Of a DNA stretch of 19,227 bases, positions 10,322 through 19,213 are shown piece by piece. Numbering within the stretch: the first letter of the stretch is position 1; every line of letters starts with the position of its first letter. Source of the stretch: CAZTTG01 sp964615935. GTDB taxonomy: Bacteria > Planctomycetota > UBA1135 > GCA-002686595. The translations under genes and the position numbers were made by a program. The notes under the pieces are model-generated. The model was not told where the DNA came from. It saw only the letters and a program-made list of their open reading frames with translations, and did no database searches. Location of the stretch: positions 1 to 19,227 of the forward strand of contig CAZTTG010000111.1 in NCBI GenBank assembly GCA_964615935.1, written 5' to 3'.

Positions 10322-13300
10322 TTCCCGGCTTCGGGGGGGCGATCTTGCCGCCCCCGAGCAGGTCTTCCAATGACGCGATCGCTTCCCGGCGCTCCGGGAG
10401 GCTCAGGTAGGTCTCCTGCCGCTCCCGCTTCTCCAGGCGGGCGACCGATTCCTGCAGGAGCTCGACCGCCCTGCGCCACCACATCGCGGCGCGGGCGATC
10501 TGCCCGCCGGCCAGGGCGTGGATGCCCTTGCCCCGGAAGGCCAGGAGGCGCGTGGCCGGCACGCCCAGGCGATCGGCGATGGGCTCGGCCTCGGCCAGGC
10601 AGGTGGCGGCGCGGTCGACCCGGCCCCGCCCCAGCTCCAGGCGCGCGCGCTCGAGGAGCGTCTCGGCCAGGAGCCGCATGGCGCCGAGCCGGCGAGCGGA
10701 GCCTTCGGCGCGCTCCAGGGAGTCGCGCGCCCGGCCGTTCTGTCCGAGCTCCAGCAGGGTCCGGCCCAGGTGAAGCTGGCACCAGGCCACCTCCTGGGGA
10801 TCTCCGGGATCGCCCAGCGCCTGGAGGGCTTCCTCCAGGTCGGCCAGGCCGGAGTCGAACTCGCGGCGCGCCACGCGTATGCGGCCGCGGAGCCGGAGGA
10901 GCTGGCTGCGCTCGTGGCGGCCGGCGGAGCCCCGCGCCTGCTGCAGGCCGGCCTCGGCGCAATCGGCCGCCCGCTCGAGGTCCCCCAGCTCCCAGGCCAG
11001 CTCGCCCTCCGCGAAGGCGAGCGCTGCGCCCTGGCCCTCGATGGCCCCGGTGCGCTCGAGGAGCTCGCGACAGGCGACCAGCTCCTCCTCGGCGCGATCC
11101 AGGTCCCCCTTCTCGGTCAGGAGGCCGGCCAGGTTGCCGCGCATCCGGGCCTCGCCGATGCGGTCGCCGGAGCGGACCCGCAGCTCCAGGCTCTCCTTCA
11201 GGTAGCCCATCGCCCGCCCGTATTCCCCGCGGGCTCGCGACAGCTCGCTCAGGTTGCCGAGGGCCACCGCCTGCGCCTGCAGGCTCCCGACCTGCCGCAT
11301 CAGGCGCCGGCACTGCTCGTACATGGAGATGGCGCGATCGAAGTCCCCCGACTTGAGCGCCAGGATCCCCAGGTTGTTCAAGGACCGCGACTCGCCCTCG
11401 AGATCGCCGTGGCTGCGGCGGATGTTCAGGGCCCGCTCGTGTCGCTGCACGGCGTCCTCGAGCCTCCCCTCCTGCGTGTCCAGCACACCCAGGTTGTTCC
11501 ACAGGTTGGCCGCGGGGCCGAGATCGGCCGCCTCTCCCCCGAGCTCCAGGCCCCGCTCCCAGGCCGAGCGCGCGTCGTCGAAGGCGCCCAGGCGGAAGTG
11601 CACCGTTCCCAGGCGCTCCATCAGGCACAGGAGCTCGATCTTCGGCAGGCGGCGGCCGGCGACGCGCGACGCTTGGCGCAGGATCTCCAGGGAGCGCGTC
11701 AGGTCGCCCTCGGCCTCGGCGACGGCGCCCAGGATGCTGAGCATCCGCACCCGCAGGGCCGGGTCGAGCGCCTCGACGCTCTCGATCGAGCGGAGCCCCT
11801 CCTCGGCGATCTCGCGCGCCTCGGCGGGCCGGCCGGAGCGAAGCAGCGCCTCGGCGAGTCCGGACTCGAGCTGGGCGGCGAGCTCCACCTCGCTCGAGGG
11901 CACCAGCCTCCGCAGGCCGCCCGCCAGGCTGGCGGCCACGTGCAGGCTGCCCCGCTCCAGGAGCCGGGCCACCGTGGGCAATCCCAGGCCCAGGGCTCGG
12001 CGGCGGTCCCCGGCGCCGATGGCGTGCTCCACCAGCATCTCGGCGGGCCGGTCCTCGGGTCTCGGCCAGGCCTCCCAGGCGGCCAGGGCCCGGGCGTGGC
12101 GGCCGGCCAGGTCGGACGCCTGCACGTCCGCCAGGACGGCCGCTCGCAGGGCCCGGGCGGCGAGGCGGTATCGCCCGCCGTCCTGCCACACCTCGCGCTC
12201 GATCAGACCCTCGGCCTCCAGGGTCCTCAGGGCCGCGCGCACGGGCGCGGGCTTCTCGTCCCGGATGGCGGCCAGCAGGTGCAGGGGGGCAGCCCGCTGG
12301 AGGACGGCCAGGTCGCGGAGCAGGTCCCGCTCGAGGTGGCCCAGGAGGCGGCTGCGCCCGGCGAGGAGCCGGCGCAGGAAGCGGCCCTCGATCTCGCCCT
12401 CGGGGGGCTCGCCCGGTGACACCTCCAGCGCCAGGAGCGAGGCCAGGCGCGGGTTGCCGCGGGAGAGCACGGCCAGCTCGCGCCACTCGGCCTCCTCCCG
12501 GTCCCGGCCCGGCGCCATCGACTCCATCAGCTCGAGGCAGGCGTCCTCGGGCAGGGGGTCGAGCTGCAGCTCGACCTGCTCGCCCGCGCCCGCGCCCAGC
12601 AAGGGCCCTCCTCCGCCCTCCGCGTCGGTGGCCACCGCACCCACCAGGAGCGGGCCGCTGGGCGAGATCATGCGGCCGAGGATGCTCAGGAACTGCGCCG
12701 TGGGCTCGTCGGCCTCCTCCAGATCGTCCACCAGGATCAGGACCGGCGAGGCCTGGGAGTGCTCGTTCAGCTCGCGGGCGAGATCGCGCAGAACCCGCTG
12801 GGCGGCCCCGCTCCCGCCCGCCGGCCGCTGGCCGGCCAGACCGGCCAGATCGCGGCGTACCGGCGAGCTCGCGGGCAGCAGGCGGTGCGCCAGCGCCAGC
12901 GGGATCTCCAGGGCCCCGGGCGTCCGGTGGCACCGCAGGCGCAGGACCTCCACGCCGCGCAGGATGGCCTCGTGCCCCAGATCTCCCAGCAGGCGGGACT
13001 TGCCGATTCCCCCCGGGCCCGTCAGGAGGAGCAGGCCCTCCTGCAGGTGCCCGGCGGCCAGGGCCCCCAGCCGCAGGCTCAGGGCCTTCCACTCCTCCTC
13101 GCGACCGCAGAAGACCGGCTCCGTCGGCCGGGGGAGATCGGCCGGCCGGCAGCCGCGGATCTCGGAGAGCTCCGACAGGGCCTCGGCCGCGCTGGCGTAG
13201 GCCAGGTCGGGGTCCTCGCGGGTCAGCTTGTCGAGCACCGCCCGCGCCCGCGGTTCGATCCTCGCGGCGTCCTCCTCGCCGGATCGGATCAGGGCCTCCT

Positions 13301-13937
13301 CGAAGGCCAGGCCCAGGGCGTAGAGGTCGGTGGCGGGCGTGGCCGGACGGCCCTCGAGCAGGGAGGGCGCCATGTACTGCGGCGTGCCGCCCAGGGGCTC
13401 CCGCGGTGCCTCGGTGGCGCCCCGGGCGAGGCCGAAGTCGAGCAGCCGCAGGAAGGGCCGGCGCCCCTCCTCCCTCGAACTCACCCGGATGTTGTCGGGC
13501 TTCAGGTCCCCGTGGAGCACGCCGCGCCCGTGGAGGAAGTCCACGGCGTTGAGCGCCTGGGCGAGCAGCACCGCCGCGGCCTCGCTCCCCCACTCGAGGA
13601 TGGCCCCGCCGAGGTCGTGGCCCGAGGCGTAGTCCATCACCAGCCAGGCGATCTTCGCCTCCGGGTCCCGGCCCAGCTCGTGGGCGGCGGGGATCTGCGG
13701 GTGGGCCAGCTCGCGCCGCAGGCGGAACTCCTTGAGCAGCATGCTGCAGCGCTGCCGGTCGTCGAGCGGCACCCGCTTGAGGGCGTAGAGGTCGCCGTCG
13801 AAGCGATCGCGAACCAGCTCGACCTGTCCCGCCCCGCCCTCGCCCAGCCGGCTCAGGATGGCGAAGCGCCCGGCCACGGTCTCGTGGGCCGGGTCGCTCG
13901 TCGCAGTGCCGGTGTCCAGGGAACCGGAGCGAGGCAT
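10299..13937 (-). CDS. Ser/Thr protein kinase fused to a STAND-like ATPase and TPR repeats
   Basis: 1212 residues with no evident signal peptide or membrane segment. The kinase domain (24 to about 262) has the Gly loop LGEGGAGQV (31-39), ATP-anchoring K54 in YALK, a probable helix-C E70, catalytic HGDLKPDN (142-149; D144) and DFG (167-169). Two positions are atypical: HRD is HGD, and the APE motif reads MAPSLL (189-194). An ATPase module (about 274-560) follows, with CGREEEWKAL (277-286), Walker A GPGGIGKS (307-314) and Walker B LILVDD (400-405), as in AAA_16/STAND regulators. From about 690 to 1165 there are repeated 34-40-residue TPR-like units with N-L-G and G-x-x-x-x-A patterns (for example 812-835 and 852-875). 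The layout suggests a cytoplasmic sensor in which the TPR part senses partners and the ATPase acts as a switch for the kinase. It starts 9 bp after the secreted-protein gene and overlaps the histidine kinase gene. Confidence 0.93.
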
Positions 13938-13946
13938 GGGTCAGGA

Positions 13947-15173
13947 CTACTGCGTCGCCAGGTAGGGATCCGTCCCGTCGGAGATCGTATTGTCGGTCCC
14001 GGAGACGGTCACGTAGTCGCCCAGCAGGATCCCTCGGACCCGGTTGCCCTCCCCGCTGATCATGATCCGAAACTGGGGCCCCAGGAGCTCCCCGTTGAGC
14101 CAGTTGGTGTCGCCGGTGACCTTGACCTCGTCGACGTAGGACCAGGCCACGATGTTCTGGGTATGGGCATGGATCAGGTTGCCGCACCCCGAGAACACGA
14201 CCTTGCCCGTCGCGCTGACGAAGGACCAGGAGCCCTCCATGCCGGAGCCCACGATGAAGATGTCGCCCTCCGCGAAGACGATCCCCTCGGGCGGCGGCGC
14301 GCCGTCGGTGATGATCCCATCCGCCGCGAAGTAGGTCCCCTCGGCCTGGGCCAGGCTGCGGGCATTCTCGATGCCCATCGGCAGGCCGGGGATGGGCACC
14401 GAGGACACCTGCACCATCGGATCCACCGAGTTGTTGGGATCGATGTCGATCTCGGTGACGTGGAGGCCGCCGTCGTGGAGGACGTTCTCGCTGCCCTGGA
14501 TCCGGACGCCGTCGGCGGAGGCCATCGGGCCGTAGACGAGGTTCTCGTAGCCCGGCAGCCGGAAGCCCATGCCGGTGCCGGAGCAGGTGACCGGATTGTC
14601 GGCCCAGACCAGGTAGTGATCGAGGGGATGGCCGATGGCCGCCTGGATGATGGCGTAGCGGGCGGCGTACTGGGTCTCGTCGTAGCAGTAGACCGTTCCG
14701 ATCAGGATGTCGTTCGGGGACTCGCCGTAGGTCAGAAGGCCCACGGTCGCCATGTAGTTGGTCGGCGCCGGGATGTCCTCGTGGTAGTTGAAGTAGTCGA
14801 ACTCCACGCCGTGCAGGACCTCGGACTGAAGGTAGCCGTTGATGGTCCCCGAGGTTTGCAGGATGGCCTCCCTGAAGAGGCGCTTGACCAGGTGGCGGTT
14901 CTGAGCGGTGCGCACCGCTTCCCAGTGGTCGTCGTTCTGCGCGATGACCCGGACCCCGGCCCTCGGGAAGAGCACCTCGTCGTCGTTGAGCAGGGGCTCG
15001 GGCTCGGCCGAGGCCATGATCGCGGACCACTCGCCGTACACCTCATCGCTGACCGGGATCACCTCCGCGTCGGCGGAGGCGACGCCCGCGAGCAGGGCGA
15101 CGAGGCCCGCGGTCGCCGAAAGAAGGCGGATTCCGGTTCCGGTCGCCAACGGACGACCACTGGCAGACTTCAT
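13947..15173 (-). CDS. Secreted protein of unknown function with C-terminal beta-solenoid
   Basis: 408 residues. A clear signal peptide is present: basic start, hydrophobic core LLSATAGLVALLAGVASA (about 17-34), with likely cleavage after ADA (36). No lipobox or anchor follows. Residues 40-200 are of no family I recognise, with aromatic/acidic stretches (FDYFNYHED) and two Cys. Residues 280-400 look like a beta-solenoid: GTYFAADG, FAEGDIFIVGSG, ATGKVVFSGCGN, ISGEGNRVRG and VSGTDNTISDG, a pattern I associate with solenoids of pilus-linked or polymer-like surface proteins. It is the first gene of the operon with the two kinases, so a periplasmic or surface role connected to that signalling path is inferred. 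The start is fixed by an excellent Shine-Dalgarno (AAGGAGG, 15180-15186). Confidence 0.8.
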   Translation of the reverse strand: MKSASGRPLATGTGIRLLSATAGLVALLAGVASADAEVIPVSDEVYGEWSAIMASAEPEPLLNDDEVLFPRAGVRVIAQNDDHWEAVRTAQNRHLVKRLFREAILQTSGTINGYLQSEVLHGVEFDYFNYHEDIPAPTNYMATVGLLTYGESPNDILIGTVYCYDETQYAARYAIIQAAIGHPLDHYLVWADNPVTCSGTGMGFRLPGYENLVYGPMASADGVRIQGSENVLHDGGLHVTEIDIDPNNSVDPMVQVSSVPIPGLPMGIENARSLAQAEGTYFAADGIITDGAPPPEGIVFAEGDIFIVGSGMEGSWSFVSATGKVVFSGCGNLIHAHTQNIVAWSYVDEVKVTGDTNWLNGELLGPQFRIMISGEGNRVRGILLGDYVTVSGTDNTISDGTDPYLATQ

Positions 15174-15179
15174 GGGTCC

Positions 15180-15186
15180 CCTCCTT
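15180..15186 (-). promoter_or_regulatory. Strong Shine-Dalgarno of the secreted-protein gene
   Basis: The minus strand reads AAGGAGG followed by GGACCC and ATG (15171-15173), a near-perfect site with a 6-nt spacer. It is one of the strongest ribosome sites in the window and fixes the start of this operon. Confidence 0.8.
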
Positions 15187-15243
15187 GGGCGACAGGGACG
15201 ATCGGCTCGGGGAGCCCGCTTCAGGGCGGGACGGTCTCAACAG

Positions 15244-15270
15244 ATACTACCCCACGGCCGCGGATCGCAA
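15244..15270 (-). promoter_or_regulatory. Candidate promoter of the secreted protein-kinase operon
   Basis: On the minus strand TTGCGA (15270-15265) and TAGTAT (15249-15244) each match four of six sigma-70 consensus bases, with a 15-nt spacer. Initiation near 15236 would give a leader of about 63 nt that includes a short inverted repeat and the strong ribosome site. The spacer is short, so this is a tentative call. Confidence 0.4.
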
Positions 15271-15300
15271 CAGCACCGTAATGGCCCTGTAAGCCCGGTC

Positions 15301-15357
15301 TCGGGAAGCTCCAGGGCCCGCAATCGAGAAACCCCCGGCGGCGCCCGAGCTTCCCGA
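15301..15357. repeat. 11-bp perfect inverted repeat with extended stem
   Basis: TCGGGAAGCTC (15301-15311) is the exact reverse complement of GAGCTTCCCGA (15347-15357). After a 2-nt bulge (15312-15313) the pairing continues with GGGC (15314-15317) and GCCC (15343-15346), leaving a 25-nt loop. The element sits between two divergent promoter candidates. It could be paired operator half-sites or a structured RNA; no T-tract follows, so an intrinsic terminator is less likely. Confidence 0.6.
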
Positions 15358-15498
15358 TGCTGGTCCGTGGCCGGAAATCGGGGCGCCCCCCGCGCTTGCG
15401 CCCGCGAGGCGCGTTTCCTACAGAGTCCGGACCGCCACCGCGCGCCCGCCCGCCGATCTCACCCGCCTCGAGCCCACCCAGAGCGCGCCCGGCCGTCC

Positions 15499-16659
15499 AT
15501 GCCCCGGACCGACACCGCACCGGAATGCGAGCAGCGACCGCCCTCGATCCGCTTCGAGGCGCGGCGCTCCGAGGCCGGGGAGCTGGTCCTCTCCTTCGCG
15601 GGTCGCCTCGACGCCGCCTCGACCGCCGACCTCTGGAGGCGGGCCCTGTCGGAGGCCGCGGGAGCTTCCGCCCGGCGCTTGGTGGTCGACGCCTCGGGGC
15701 TCGGGTATTGCGACGGCGCGGGCCTGGCCCTCCTGGCGGAGCTCGCCCGCGCGCAGGCCCGGCGCGAGGCGGACTTCGAGCTGCGCGGCGCGCCCCGCGA
15801 CCTGGAGCGCCTGTGGAGCCGCTTCGATCCGGTGCGCGCCGGCCTCTCCGAGCGGGCCCCGGCCCGCCCGTCCCCCGTCGAGGCGGCCGGCCTCGCCCTC
15901 GCCCGGGTCCTCACCGACCTGCGCCAGCTGGTGGGCTTCGTGGGCACGATCTGCGACCTCCTGGTCCGCACCCTCCTGCGCCCGCGCTCGCTGCGCTGGC
16001 GCGACGCGCTGGTCGTGGCCGGCAAGGTCGGCGCCGACGCCCTGCCGATCCTGTTCGTGGTGGGCTTCCTCCTGGGCCTGGTCCTGGCCTTCGAGTCCGC
16101 CACCCTGATGAAGCGCTTCGGCGCCGAGATCTTCGTGGCCAATCTGGTGGGGGTCTCGCTGCTGCGGGAGCTCGGCCCGCTCATGACCGCCATCATCCTG
16201 GCCGGCCGCTCGGGCTCGGCCTTCGCCGCCGAGATCGGCACCATGAAGGTCAACGAGGAGCTCGACGCCCTGAGCACCATGGGGCTCGACCCGAGCCGCT
16301 TCCTGGTCCTGCCGCGGGTGGTCGCGGCGGTCGTGATGACCCCCTTGATGAGCCTGTTCACCATCCTGGCCGGACTGATCGGCGGCGCGGTGGTGCTGAT
16401 CTCCTTCGGCTTCCCGCTGATCGCCTACGTCAACCAGGTCCAGTCCGCGGTGGACCTCTCCGACCTCCTGGGCGGACTCCTCAAATCACTGGCGCTGGGA
16501 ACCCTGGTGGCGGGCATCGGCTGTCTGCGGGGCATGCAGACCGCCTCCGGCGCCACCGCGGTGGGCGACTCCACCACCCGCGCCGTGGTCAGCGGCATCG
16601 TGCTGATCGCCGTGGCCGACGGCGTCTTCTCGGTCCTCTACTACTACCTGGGAATCTGA
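15499..16659 (+). CDS. STAS-MlaE fusion: lipid ABC transporter permease
   Basis: 386 residues from ATG 15499. An N-terminal STAS domain (about 16-112) resembles MlaB, with the core VVDASGLGYCDGAGLALL (62-79). The MlaE/YrbE permease domain (about 130-386) has the family motif from ELGPLMTAIILAGRSG (224-239) into AAEIGTMKVNEELDAL (243-258), and five hydrophobic segments (roughly 183-202, 212-236, 268-302, 325-345 and 362-384). In Mla systems two MlaE chains sit in the inner membrane under the MCE ring, and MlaB stabilises the ATPase; here both functions are on one chain. The usual Ser/Thr after Asp in the STAS helix motif is Gly (G73). No good ribosome site precedes the ATG; the next gene starts 6 bp after the stop. 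Confidence 0.93.
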   Translation: MPRTDTAPECEQRPPSIRFEARRSEAGELVLSFAGRLDAASTADLWRRALSEAAGASARRLVVDASGLGYCDGAGLALLAELARAQARREADFELRGAPRDLERLWSRFDPVRAGLSERAPARPSPVEAAGLALARVLTDLRQLVGFVGTICDLLVRTLLRPRSLRWRDALVVAGKVGADALPILFVVGFLLGLVLAFESATLMKRFGAEIFVANLVGVSLLRELGPLMTAIILAGRSGSAFAAEIGTMKVNEELDALSTMGLDPSRFLVLPRVVAAVVMTPLMSLFTILAGLIGGAVVLISFGFPLIAYVNQVQSAVDLSDLLGGLLKSLALGTLVAGIGCLRGMQTASGATAVGDSTTRAVVSGIVLIAVADGVFSVLYYYLGI

Positions 16660-16665
16660 TCGCCC

Positions 16666-17451
16666 GTGGAAGCGCCCGAAGAGCCCATCATCCGGGTCGA
16701 GGACCTGAGCGCGGCCTGGTCCGGCCGGCTGGTCCTGGACCGGATCTCCTTCGATGTTCGCCGGGGAGAGGTCTTCGCCATCCTGGGCGGATCGGGCAGC
16801 GGCAAGAGCACCCTCTTGAAGCACATGATCGGGCTCCTCACCCCGGTCTCGGGGCGGATCCTGATCGGGGGCGACGACGTCGGCGCCGCGCGCGGCGAGG
16901 AGCGCCGGGCCATCCTGCGCCGCTTCGGGGTCCTGTATCAGTCGAGCGCGCTCTTCGGCTCGATGTCCGTGCTGGAGAACGTCTGCCTGCCGCTGGAGGA
17001 GTTCACCCGCCTGCCCCGGGAGGCCCGCGAGCTCGTGGCGCGCATGAAGCTGCAGCTCGTGGGGCTGGACGGCATCGGCGCCCACCGGCCGGCGGAGCTC
17101 AGCGGCGGCATGCAGAAGCGCGCCGCCCTGGCGCGCGCCATGGCGCTGGACCCCGAGATCCTCTTCCTGGACGAGCCCTCGGCGGGGCTCGATCCGATCA
17201 CCTCGGCCGGCCTGGACGAGCTGATCGGCGATCTCTCGCGGTCCCTGGGGGTGACCTTCGTCCTGGTCACTCACGAGCTGGAGAGCATTTACGCGGTCGC
17301 CCAGCGGGTCATCATGCTGGACGGGCGCAGCGGGCGGATCGCCGCCAGCGGCACGCCTCGGGAGCTCCGGGACGAGAGCCAGGACGAGTGGGTACGGGGC
17401 TTCTTCCGCCGCGAGGCGCCCCGGGAGACACCGGATCGGGAGAAGGCATGA
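16666..17451 (+). CDS. MlaF-type ATP-binding protein
   Basis: 261 residues, starting with GTG 6 bp after the permease stop; this start places the first beta strand (IIRVEDLSAAW, 8-18) correctly. Motifs are Walker A GGSGSGKS (41-48), the Q loop in VLYQSSALF (89-97), signature LSGGM (145-149, in ELSGGMQKRAALARA), Walker B ILFLDEP (165-171) with the D-loop SAGLD, and switch His203. The LSGGMQKR form and YQSSALF are typical of MlaF/TTG2A ATPases. It should drive lipid movement through the MlaE permease encoded just upstream. Its stop overlaps the next start as ATGA (17448-17451). Confidence 0.95.
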   Translation: MEAPEEPIIRVEDLSAAWSGRLVLDRISFDVRRGEVFAILGGSGSGKSTLLKHMIGLLTPVSGRILIGGDDVGAARGEERRAILRRFGVLYQSSALFGSMSVLENVCLPLEEFTRLPREARELVARMKLQLVGLDGIGAHRPAELSGGMQKRAALARAMALDPEILFLDEPSAGLDPITSAGLDELIGDLSRSLGVTFVLVTHELESIYAVAQRVIMLDGRSGRIAASGTPRELRDESQDEWVRGFFRREAPRETPDREKA

Positions 17452-18593
17452 GCGCTGGAGCTGAGCACTTCAAGCTGGGTCTGTTCGCGATCGGAGCCGT
17501 GGTGATCGGGGTGGCGGCGGTGGTCGCCTTCGGCGCCGGGCGCCTCCTCGAGCGCCGCGTCCTCTTCGAGACCTACTTCGAGGAGTCGGTCCACGGCCTG
17601 ACGGTGGGCTCTCCGGTCAAGAACCGCGGCGTGCACATCGGCGACGTCGAGGGGATCTCCTTCGTGCGGGGCAAGTACCTGCTCGGCTTCGAGGACGACG
17701 AGACCCGCCTCCTGGGACAGTACGTCCGGGTGGTGCTGGCCATCGAGCCCGAGACCTTCTTCGACACCCCCGAGGCGGAGATCCCCGAGCTGTGCGCCGA
17801 AATGGTCGAGCTGGGGCTGCGCGCGCGCCTGACCCTCGAGGGGATCACCGGGCTGGCCTACCTCGAGCTCGACTTCGAGAGCCCCGAGCGCAGTCCGCTG
17901 TTCGAGGTGCCCTGGGAGCCCGAGTACCCCTACGTGCCCGCCTCCCAGAGCATGATCGGCAAGCTCGCGACCTCGGTGGAGCGCTTCTTCGACCGGGTCG
18001 ACGAGATCGACGTGTCGGAGATGGCCCGGCACCACGACGAGCTGATCCTCAGCCTTACCCAGGCGGTCCGGGACGCCGAGGTGCCCGCCCTGCGGAGCGA
18101 GCTGGGAGAGGTCCTGGCGAGCGCGCGCCGCGCGATCGAGCGCGCCGACGGGATCATCCAGGAGGCGGGCTCGAAGGGCATCGTCGGCGAGATCTCGGAG
18201 ACGATCGCCCGCGTGAAGAGCGCGGCCGAGACCGCCGACACCATGCTGAAGGAGCTCGAGGGCGCCGCCCGGGAGGCGCGGATGGCGATCACCGAGTTCG
18301 ACCGGCTGATCCAGAACGGGCAGATCGAGGGGGCCTTGACCGACCTGCGGCAGACCTCGCGTGACCTGCGCCAGACCGGGGAGGACCTGCCGGAGCTCGT
18401 CGTGCAGGCCGCGCGCACCCTGCGGCGGGTCGACCTCCTGCTGGCCGGGCGCGAGCAGGACGTCGCGCTGCTGATCGAGAACCTGCGCGCCGTCAGCGCC
18501 CACCTGCGCGAGCTCACCTCCGGCGCCGCCGAGTACCCTTCCCGAGTCCTGTTCGGCGAGCCCCCCACCCCCGCGAGGCCCGATCGGAAATGA
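17448..18593 (+). CDS. MlaD-type MCE domain protein
   Basis: 381 residues from the ATGA overlap with the ATPase gene, preceded by a GGAGAAGG ribosome site. A single N-terminal membrane helix (about 9-30) is followed by one MCE domain (about 36-145), with GLTVGSPVKNRGVHIGDVEGI (50-70) as the family motif and LTLEGITGLAYLELDF (128-143) at its end. Residues 175-365 are predominantly helical and charged, with heptad-like spacing, and the chain ends in FGEPPTPARP, a tail often seen in MCE proteins that work with PqiC-type lipoproteins. By family knowledge it forms a hexameric ring in the periplasm that carries lipid, and the long helices may form a tube towards the outer membrane. It is longer than E. 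coli MlaD because of this helical part. Confidence 0.93.
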   Translation: MSAGAEHFKLGLFAIGAVVIGVAAVVAFGAGRLLERRVLFETYFEESVHGLTVGSPVKNRGVHIGDVEGISFVRGKYLLGFEDDETRLLGQYVRVVLAIEPETFFDTPEAEIPELCAEMVELGLRARLTLEGITGLAYLELDFESPERSPLFEVPWEPEYPYVPASQSMIGKLATSVERFFDRVDEIDVSEMARHHDELILSLTQAVRDAEVPALRSELGEVLASARRAIERADGIIQEAGSKGIVGEISETIARVKSAAETADTMLKELEGAAREARMAITEFDRLIQNGQIEGALTDLRQTSRDLRQTGEDLPELVVQAARTLRRVDLLLAGREQDVALLIENLRAVSAHLRELTSGAAEYPSRVLFGEPPTPARPDRK

Positions 18594-19213
18594 GCGACAC
18601 CAAGATCCTCCTCCTCCTTGCGGCTCTCCTGGCCGCGGCCTCTGCCGGCTGCCTGGGCCTGGAGCGCTCCTATCCCCAGAAGCGCTACTTCCTGATCGAC
18701 GCGACGCGCGGAGGGGATCCGCTTCCCGCGCAGGGCGAGCGGCCCCTGCTCCTGATCCGGCGCCTGGACGTTTCACCCGGATGGGTGGACCCGAACCTGG
18801 TCTACCGGCGCCTCGACGGGAGCTGGGAGTCCGACTTCTACAACCGCTTCTTCGTGCCCCCGGCGGCCATGCTGACGGGCGAGGTGCGCGAGTGGCTGCG
18901 CTCCAGCGGGCTCTTCGCCCACGTGGTCGAGCCCGGCAGCCAGGCCGAGCCGGACCTGATCCTAGAGGGCTCGATCACCGCCCTCTACGGGGACTTCGCC
19001 GCGCCCTCGCTGCCCCAGGCGGTGATGGAGATGCAGTTCCTCCTGGTGGACCCCGCCGACGGCTACCGGGTCCGCTTCGAGGGCGACTACCGCTCGAGCT
19101 TTCCGGCCGAGGCCGCCGAGCCGGAGGCCCTGGTGGAGGCCTGGGATCAGGCCCTGGCCGACCTCCTGGCGCGGCTGGAGGGGGATCTGGCGAGGGTGTG
19201 CGGGGAGGGATAG
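18590..19213 (+). CDS. PqiC-like ABC-transport auxiliary lipoprotein
   Basis: 207 residues, starting in an ATGA overlap with the MCE gene. The signal peptide (KILLLLAALLAAASAG, 5-20) ends in the lipobox ASAG-C with the lipidated cysteine at C21. The residue after Cys is Leu, not Asp, which favours sorting to the outer membrane if the proteobacterial +2 rule applies. The body has 'RYFLID' (32-37), 'LLIRRLDVSPG' (54-64), 'VYRRLDGSWESDFYNRFF' (71-88) and 'DLILEGSITALYGDF' (about 121-135), the pattern of the ABC-type transport auxiliary lipoprotein family (PqiC/YmbA). It probably links the MCE tube to the outer membrane. It is the last gene of the operon in view; only 14 bp follow. Confidence 0.88.
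   Translation: MSDTKILLLLAALLAAASAGCLGLERSYPQKRYFLIDATRGGDPLPAQGERPLLLIRRLDVSPGWVDPNLVYRRLDGSWESDFYNRFFVPPAAMLTGEVREWLRSSGLFAHVVEPGSQAEPDLILEGSITALYGDFAAPSLPQAVMEMQFLLVDPADGYRVRFEGDYRSSFPAEAAEPEALVEAWDQALADLLARLEGDLARVCGEG

Larger units (their letters stand above)
15174..15498. promoter_or_regulatory. Divergent regulatory region between the kinase operon and the lipid-transport operon
   Basis: These 325 bp contain no gene I can support. From left to right they hold the ribosome site of the minus-strand operon, a small inverted repeat (CCCGC 15215-15219, GCGGG 15226-15230), a minus-strand promoter candidate, a large inverted repeat (15301-15357) and a weak plus-strand promoter candidate. The latter is TTGCGC (15396-15401), 17 nt, TACAGA (15419-15424), which would give a leader of about 67 nt. 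Open frames crossing the region read as low-complexity Arg/Pro/Gly. Confidence 0.6.

Noticed and set aside
12759..15281. Plus-strand open frame of 840 codons antisense to the kinase operon
   Set aside because: Asp/Val/Gly/His/Arg-rich low-complexity product typical of the antisense of GC-rich genes; no ribosome site and no family motif.
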